Positions 10,671 through 15,336 of a stretch of DNA of 15,336 bases are shown here, piece by piece; the first letter of the stretch is position 1, and the number at the start of each line of letters is the position of its first letter. The position numbers and the translations under genes were made by a program. Origin of the DNA: Verrucomicrobiota bacterium (GTDB lineage: Bacteria; Verrucomicrobiota; Kiritimatiellia; JAAZAB01); contig JAHIMN010000072.1 of the NCBI GenBank assembly GCA_018896395.1, positions 1-15,336 of the forward strand, written 5' to 3'. Under the pieces are notes generated by a model, which saw nothing but the letters and a program-made list of their open reading frames with translations, made no database searches and was not told the origin of the DNA.

Positions 10671-13634
10671 TTACGGACTGAACAGGCCCGGCAGTGGCAC
10701 GAACGGCTGTTGGGTCGGCTGGACCAGTTTCGGGAAGCCTTCCATGCCGCGCAGGGGATCAAGGCGGGTGTCCTTGCGGATCGCGTCTTTAAGCGGCTCG
10801 CCGCCGCAGGCGACGGCCTGGCGCAAGGATTGGAGGGCGCGGTCGTTCTGGCCCATCTGGACCTGCGCGCAGGCCAGTTCCAGCCACGCGCGCGGGTCGC
10901 TCTTCTCCCGCTGGAGGTAGCGATGGTAGGCCTCGGCTATCAGCGGCCAGCGTGGCGGATTGGAAGCTAACTCGGCCACTTTCAGGTAAGCCTGGGACGG
11001 AATATTCGAATTGTTCAGCACCTGCATGGACAGATCCTTGAACGGTTGTTCGCGGCCCGTGCGCTGGTAAAGCGTGGCCAGCTCGAACACCATATCCAGC
11101 GTGCCAGTGCCTTTCGAGAGTTGGGCCTGCAACTGGTTGATGCGGTTGTTCATCTGGGCCATGTCCTTGATCTGGTTAATGAACCCGGTGATCCGTTCGT
11201 TGTTGGGATCGTTGGCCTGGTTCGTTTCCATGAGCTGGAGGGCCTCGGCAAACCGGCCCATCTGCATGTACATGTCGGCCAGGCGGAAATTAGCCTCCGG
11301 GCTGGAAGGATACAGGTCCACGGCCTGCCGGAAGGCGATTTCCGCCTCGTTCATCATCCGGCGGTAAACGTACAGGCCGGCAATGGCACAACGCAGTTTG
11401 GAAAACGTCTTGCGCGCCACGACGTCCCGCTGGAATTTCCGGTCCTTCATCAAGCGGTTGAAATACCAGGCCCAGAAATCCATGTCATTCTTCACCATTT
11501 CGTCGGTCAGCTTGGGCAGAGGCTCCTTGTTGATCTTCATGATCAGACCGTGCGGTGAGAGATAGGGATACATCCAGTTGATGACGTAACTTTCCTCGAC
11601 GTAGAAATCGTGCCGCCATTTGTTGGCCTCGAAGATGGACTTGCTGATGATCCCGTTGATTTCCATGACGCCCTGCACGCCCTGGACGCTGACCTTGCCG
11701 CTCTTGTCGATGGTCACCGCGGCGTTGGACGGAATGCGCCCGGCGCGCACGTCGTTGACGTACGATTGGAAGGCTAAATTGGTGTCCTGTGGCGTGGGAA
11801 TCCAGATCAGGTCGCCATAGAGATCGCGCATGACGTTCATGTAGGTGTTGTCGGCCAGCGCGTTCTGGGTGATCAGAAGCACGTCGGGGTGCACCTTGGG
11901 GCAGAAGATCATATAGGTGGGCACGAACCGGCCCGGATCGGTGCCGCCGTAGAAGACGGCGTTGGTTGTCATGGCCGGCGGGTAAGCCGGGTTCGGCAGG
12001 GGCGGCTCGCCAGGTTTGAGCTCCCGCGTGATGGCCTCGGCGCCGCACAACTGGTAGTTGCCGAATTGCCAGCCGAAGTCATGACCGCGCAATTCCGTGC
12101 CGCCGCTGGCCGCAATCATTTTTTCATCGTACCAGTTCTGCCAGATGCCTCCCAGCGGCGACAGCAGGGTGATGGCCAATGCCAGGGCCAGCACAATGCG
12201 GCGCTTGAAAAACCGTTCGAGGAAAGCCAGGCAGAACAGAAATCCATAGCCTACCCAGATGGCGTAGATGGCGGTGGACTGGACAAACTGGACCTGGGCG
12301 ATAAAGAGGGACTGGATATCGTGGGGCGGATTCAGGAGGATCATCATGCCCGGCCCGGTGACCATGAATGCGATGATTGTGGCCAGTAACCAGGACCAGT
12401 GCCGGCGCCAGATGGAGCGGAAAAAGAAAATCGGTACCAGGGCCAGGAGCGGGATCGGGAACGGGAACTGGTCTTCCAGCTGGCTCAGGAATTCAACAAA
12501 CTGGGCCACGAAGGCCGTGGGATTGAGCGCCGGGTTCAGGGCCTGGTACTGTCCGCGGGTGACGGCGTGGCGGAAGCCTTCGAACGTCCGCGGGTAGCCC
12601 CAATTCATGGGCGGATTGAAGTCCCCGGCAATGGGCATGTAGACGAAAAACGACAGGCCCAGGAGCGCGAACAGGATTATCGGCACCAGACGTTTCCATT
12701 CCGAGAAAATCTGGCGGGTGAATACCCACATGATGAACGGCGACAGTAGCATGACAATGCTCACGGTAATCCAGAACTCCCGCCGGACGAACTGGCCGAA
12801 GGAATATGCTGGATAAGCGATTTGCAGGAGCACAACTGTGCCGATAACCACCAGGCCGGCTACCAGGCAATCCCGGAACAGTCGGCGGTCAGCCGCCCAG
12901 AAAATCATCATGAGCCCCGGCACCATCATCATGATCGGCTGGCAATTGGTGAAGGTCACGCCGAACAGCGCCGCAATCCAGTAGAGCAAGCGGTCCTCAT
13001 GGGGCCGGCGCAGCCAGACGTAGGCCAGCGTCAGGATCAACACGTGCAGGAAGGTATTCAGGCTGTACACTTCGGCAATGACGCACTGCGACCAGATAAA
13101 CGGGCAGAACGCCAGGACCAGCCCGGAGGCAATGCCGCTGGCCCAGCTGATCACTTTTTCCGCCGTCGAGGCTGATTCGGGATCGTCCTCGTGCCGGAAT
13201 GAGCGCAGGAGGTCACGTCCGGAACGGCTGATGAGCAAAGCTACCGTGGCACAGCAGAGCGCGCCGAAAACGCCCGACATGCAATTAACGGCCCAAGCCG
13301 GATTGGGATACCCCCCGTAGCGGACGAAGAAGAAAACGCGGGTGAAGAGCCAAGCCAGAATGGACCAGAGCGGATAGCCGGGCGGGTGCGGCACACCCAG
13401 GTAGGCCGCCGCCGTGACCAGCTCACCCGAGTCCTCCAACGTGACCGTGGGTGCCTGGGTCAGAACATAAAACACCTGCGCGATGATATAAGTGATGCCG
13501 AATGCCAGCCAGTCATAGCGTTTAAAAAAGGGGAGGGGTTTGCTCGGCGCCGAAGGTTGGGAAACTGGTATTCCGTCCGTCGGTTGACGGAATGGCGCCG
13601 GTGCGGACCGTCCTTTCTGCCTGGCTTTCGCCAT
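10671..13634 (-). CDS. DUF2723 membrane protein (GT-C glycosyltransferase-like) with C-terminal TPR repeats
   Basis: A 987-residue protein. After a basic, Pro-rich cytoplasmic tail come many membrane segments (first about 38-55, last about 490-510). The DUF2723 signature lies in the first outer loop: APTVTLEDSGELVTAAAYLG, then VPHPPGYPLW. Its D and E occupy the place of catalytic or metal-binding acids in GT-C enzymes. A soluble region follows, then TPR-like helices from about 745 to 960 (MNEAEIAFRQAVDLYPSSPEANFRLADMYMQMGRFAEAL). GT-C enzymes use polyprenyl-phosphate sugars on the outer membrane face, which fits the two upstream lipid-sugar genes. The start is the ATG at 13634: GAGGAG lies 9 bases upstream, and the longer frame from TTG 13667 would begin almost at the transcription start. 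The acceptor, protein or glycan, is unknown. Confidence 0.85.
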   Translation of the reverse strand: MAKARQKGRSAPAPFRQPTDGIPVSQPSAPSKPLPFFKRYDWLAFGITYIIAQVFYVLTQAPTVTLEDSGELVTAAAYLGVPHPPGYPLWSILAWLFTRVFFFVRYGGYPNPAWAVNCMSGVFGALCCATVALLISRSGRDLLRSFRHEDDPESASTAEKVISWASGIASGLVLAFCPFIWSQCVIAEVYSLNTFLHVLILTLAYVWLRRPHEDRLLYWIAALFGVTFTNCQPIMMMVPGLMMIFWAADRRLFRDCLVAGLVVIGTVVLLQIAYPAYSFGQFVRREFWITVSIVMLLSPFIMWVFTRQIFSEWKRLVPIILFALLGLSFFVYMPIAGDFNPPMNWGYPRTFEGFRHAVTRGQYQALNPALNPTAFVAQFVEFLSQLEDQFPFPIPLLALVPIFFFRSIWRRHWSWLLATIIAFMVTGPGMMILLNPPHDIQSLFIAQVQFVQSTAIYAIWVGYGFLFCLAFLERFFKRRIVLALALAITLLSPLGGIWQNWYDEKMIAASGGTELRGHDFGWQFGNYQLCGAEAITRELKPGEPPLPNPAYPPAMTTNAVFYGGTDPGRFVPTYMIFCPKVHPDVLLITQNALADNTYMNVMRDLYGDLIWIPTPQDTNLAFQSYVNDVRAGRIPSNAAVTIDKSGKVSVQGVQGVMEINGIISKSIFEANKWRHDFYVEESYVINWMYPYLSPHGLIMKINKEPLPKLTDEMVKNDMDFWAWYFNRLMKDRKFQRDVVARKTFSKLRCAIAGLYVYRRMMNEAEIAFRQAVDLYPSSPEANFRLADMYMQMGRFAEALQLMETNQANDPNNERITGFINQIKDMAQMNNRINQLQAQLSKGTGTLDMVFELATLYQRTGREQPFKDLSMQVLNNSNIPSQAYLKVAELASNPPRWPLIAEAYHRYLQREKSDPRAWLELACAQVQMGQNDRALQSLRQAVACGGEPLKDAIRKDTRLDPLRGMEGFPKLVQPTQQPFVPLPGLFSP

Positions 13635-13677
13635 AGGGTACGACTCCTCGTGATTCCAAGAAGGCAATCAAAAACGC

Positions 13678-13706
13678 ATCCTACAAAGTTGCCGGGAGCA
13701 GGTCAA
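13678..13706 (-). promoter_or_regulatory. Likely sigma-70-type promoter for the DUF2723 gene
   Basis: On the minus strand TTGACC (13701-13706), a 17-base spacer, then TAGGAT (13678-13683). The predicted start near 13671 leaves a leader of about 37 bases with GAGGAG before the ATG at 13634. The gene may thus be expressed apart from the UbiA gene upstream. Confidence 0.6.
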
Positions 13707-13751
13707 TAGCCTAAATCCTGCGTAGAACAATGTGTGGGTCTTTGGTCCGCA

Positions 13752-14702
13752 TCAGGCGGCGATAATTATCCACCAGACACAGACGCCAAACAAGAGGACG
13801 TCCAGAATCAGCGGGATATCGGTAAGCAGGATATATTCCGGCTGGTCGCCCTTGGCCTGGCGATAGACCAGGTCCAGATAGCGAAACATGCCAAAGATGA
13901 CAAAAGGAATCGTAAAGCTGAGGTGGGTGGTCTGAAACTTCGCCACCGTGTCCGGCCACTGGGTGTAGATGGCGTAGGCGATGATGACCGCGCCGGCCAT
14001 GATGGCGATCAACTGGTCAAAGAGCCGCTCGTCGCTGTCATTCAAGCTTGGCCGGAGATTGAACAGCCGTGTTTCCTCCATCAACCGTTTCTCATGCCGG
14101 CGCTTGCAGAGGGCCAGGAACAGCGCCATCAGGAACGTGCAGATAAGCAGCCAGGAGGAAATCATCACGTTCACGGCAAACCCGCCGGCAATCGCCCGCA
14201 GGACAAAGCCGAAGGCAATTACAAACACGTCCACCAGCGCAATGTGCTTGAGCCATAACGTGTAAGCGATCTGTAACGCCACATAAACGCTGACCATCAG
14301 CGCGAATTCCGGCGCCACCAGCCAGGACCCCCCCAGGCCGATGCCCAGCAGGATAAACGCAACTGCCCAGGCCGTTGCCACCGGGATCGCGCCCGACGCA
14401 ATGGGCCGTAATCGCTTGACCGGATGCGCGGAATCGCGTTCGCGGTCAATAATGTCGTTAAATATATATACGGCGCTGGACGTGATACAAAACAAGGCCG
14501 CGGCCAGCAGGGCCCAGCCTAACATGAGCGGGGAAAGGTGCTGTTGCTTGTCGCCCAGGGCAAAGAAGAACGCCGCCAGCACCACGATGTTTTTGGTCCA
14601 CTGCCGGGGCCGCAGGGCGCACGCCAGATTCAGGAGCGTCAGCCGGGGCGTGGCGTTCGCCCGCGGCGGGGGTGGACTGGATGTTGGTGGCTGATTATTC
14701 AT
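13752..14702 (-). CDS. UbiA-family polyprenyl-phosphate phosphoribosyltransferase (DPPR synthase-like)
   Basis: A 316-residue integral membrane prenyltransferase-fold protein. The first Asp-rich motif NDIIDRERD (82-90) continues into SAHPVKRLRPIASG (91-104); the H-P-x-K-R-x-R-P-I-A-S-G form marks the decaprenyl-phosphate 5-phosphoribosyltransferase subgroup (Rv3806c-like) rather than quinone or heme UbiA enzymes. A second block, ALVDVFVIAFGFVLRAIAGG then a Lys/Arg-rich CKRRHEKR, also fits. The reaction would move phosphoribose from PRPP to polyprenyl phosphate, giving a lipid-linked ribose or arabinose precursor. The ATG at 14702 is 20 bp after the mannose-synthase stop and lacks a clear ribosome site, so coupling is likely. 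No DprE1/DprE2-like epimerase is in the window. Confidence 0.85.
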   Translation of the reverse strand: MNNQPPTSSPPPPRANATPRLTLLNLACALRPRQWTKNIVVLAAFFFALGDKQQHLSPLMLGWALLAAALFCITSSAVYIFNDIIDRERDSAHPVKRLRPIASGAIPVATAWAVAFILLGIGLGGSWLVAPEFALMVSVYVALQIAYTLWLKHIALVDVFVIAFGFVLRAIAGGFAVNVMISSWLLICTFLMALFLALCKRRHEKRLMEETRLFNLRPSLNDSDERLFDQLIAIMAGAVIIAYAIYTQWPDTVAKFQTTHLSFTIPFVIFGMFRYLDLVYRQAKGDQPEYILLTDIPLILDVLLFGVCVWWIIIAA

Positions 14703-14722
14703 TATTAGACAACTGCGGCAAA

Positions 14723-15336
14723 TTATTTCGCCGCCGGATTTTTCATCTGCTGGAATCGGAAGCGCAGACGGAGGACTATACCAAGCGCCTCCCGGACGAT
14801 AGCCGCATTCATCTTGGACTGGCCTGAGCGGCGATCTTCAAAAATAATGGGTATTTCCACGATCCGGAAGCCTAATTTCCAGGCGGTATGGGTCATTTCG
14901 ATCTGGAACGAGTACCCGTTGGAACGGATGCGGTCCAGGTTAATGGCCTCCAGCACTTCGCGGCGAAAACACTTGTAGCCTCCGGTCGGGTCGCTGAACG
15001 GCATACCGGTCAACAAGCGGACATACAGGCTGGCGCCCTTACTCAGGATCAGCCGGTTGAGCGGCCAGTTGACGATGCGGATGCCGTTGATGTAACGGGA
15101 ACCCAGGATGAGATCGGCGTTCGCGGCGGCCTCGAGAAATTTCGGGAGCTCCACGGGGTTGTGGGAAAAATCGGCGTCCATCTCGAAGATATAGCGATAG
15201 GGTCGCTCCAGGGCCCACTTGAACCCGGCGATGTAGGCGCGACCCAGCCCCTGTTTATCCTGCTTATGCAGAACATGCACGCGCGGGTCCGCCTGGCCCA
15301 TGGCGTCCGCCAGGCACCCGGTACCGTCCGGGGAAT
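14723..15336 (-). CDS. Polyprenyl-phosphate mannose synthase (Dpm1/Ppm1-like, GT2), N-terminus outside window
   Basis: Partial. The frame stays open to the window edge, and the codons before the internal ATG at 15301 read SPDGTGCLADA, the conserved DxSPDGTG segment, so the true start lies beyond 15336. Moves mannose from GDP-mannose to polyprenyl phosphate at the inner membrane face. Seen: GLGRAYIAGFKWAL; the DxD-type metal motif FEMDADFSHNP; LILGSRYING; the Dpm signature FSDPTGGYKCFRREVL; YSFQIEMTHTAWKLGFRIVEIPIIFEDRRSGQSKM. The C-terminus ends in a soluble basic stretch with no membrane segment, like single-domain synthases. It is upstream of, and probably cotranscribed with, the UbiA gene. 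Donor sugar specificity (mannose rather than glucose) is inferred from the motifs. Confidence 0.9.
   Translation of the reverse strand, partial: SPDGTGCLADAMGQADPRVHVLHKQDKQGLGRAYIAGFKWALERPYRYIFEMDADFSHNPVELPKFLEAAANADLILGSRYINGIRIVNWPLNRLILSKGASLYVRLLTGMPFSDPTGGYKCFRREVLEAINLDRIRSNGYSFQIEMTHTAWKLGFRIVEIPIIFEDRRSGQSKMNAAIVREALGIVLRLRFRFQQMKNPAAK

Overview
This is a bacterial chromosomal window of moderately high GC, densely coded on both strands. Gene content and protein style suggest a Gram-negative member of the PVC superphylum, perhaps Kiritimatiellota, Lentisphaerota or a relative. Pointers are a small lipoprotein ending in a W-N-V-P-Q-P-W-E-G-A-P tail beside a coiled-coil membrane protein, a DUF2723 membrane protein with a TPR tail, a UroD-like protein with a Y-H-L-D-G-P-G motif, and an isopropylmalate dehydrogenase with an unusual cofactor loop. 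The taxonomy is an inference from memory of these families and is weakly held.

Layout, left to right. (1) 37-2157, + strand: 3-isopropylmalate dehydrogenase and aspartate-semialdehyde dehydrogenase, an amino-acid biosynthesis pair. (2) 2172-3201, - strand: a membrane-anchored coiled-coil protein overlapping a 50-residue lipoprotein gene. (3) 3449-4528, - strand: a UroD-superfamily protein, alone, with near-identical 34/35-bp sequences on either side of it. (4) 4720-7631, + strand: rsmI, a STAS-domain protein and a GAF-PP2C (RsbU-like) phosphatase, that is, a translation-quality gene followed by two parts of a partner-switching signalling system. (5) 7715-10450, + strand: grpE, dnaJ and rsmE, a chaperone and rRNA-methylation group closed by a clear intrinsic terminator. 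(6) 10671-15336, - strand: a polyprenyl-phosphate-mannose synthase (cut by the window edge), a UbiA-family polyprenyl-phosphate phosphoribosyltransferase and a large DUF2723/TPR membrane protein. Together these look like a route that makes lipid-linked sugars and uses them on the outer face of the cytoplasmic membrane.

The most unusual feature is a set of small repeats between about 6.0 and 10.7 kb. Short GC-rich palindromes, several with a three-base AAA loop, occur between genes and also in frame inside genes. One adds about 30 residues to the phosphatase domain of the RsbU-like protein. One 35-bp copy inside rsmE matches an intergenic copy about 4.2 kb away at 29 of 35 positions. Separately, 7-bp tandem repeats flank grpE, and one array supplies the last residues of GrpE itself. 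This is the best candidate for something undescribed here.

No tRNA, rRNA, CRISPR array, transposase or integrase was seen. No non-coding stretch exceeds 300 bases; the longest are 3202-3448 and 10451-10670.
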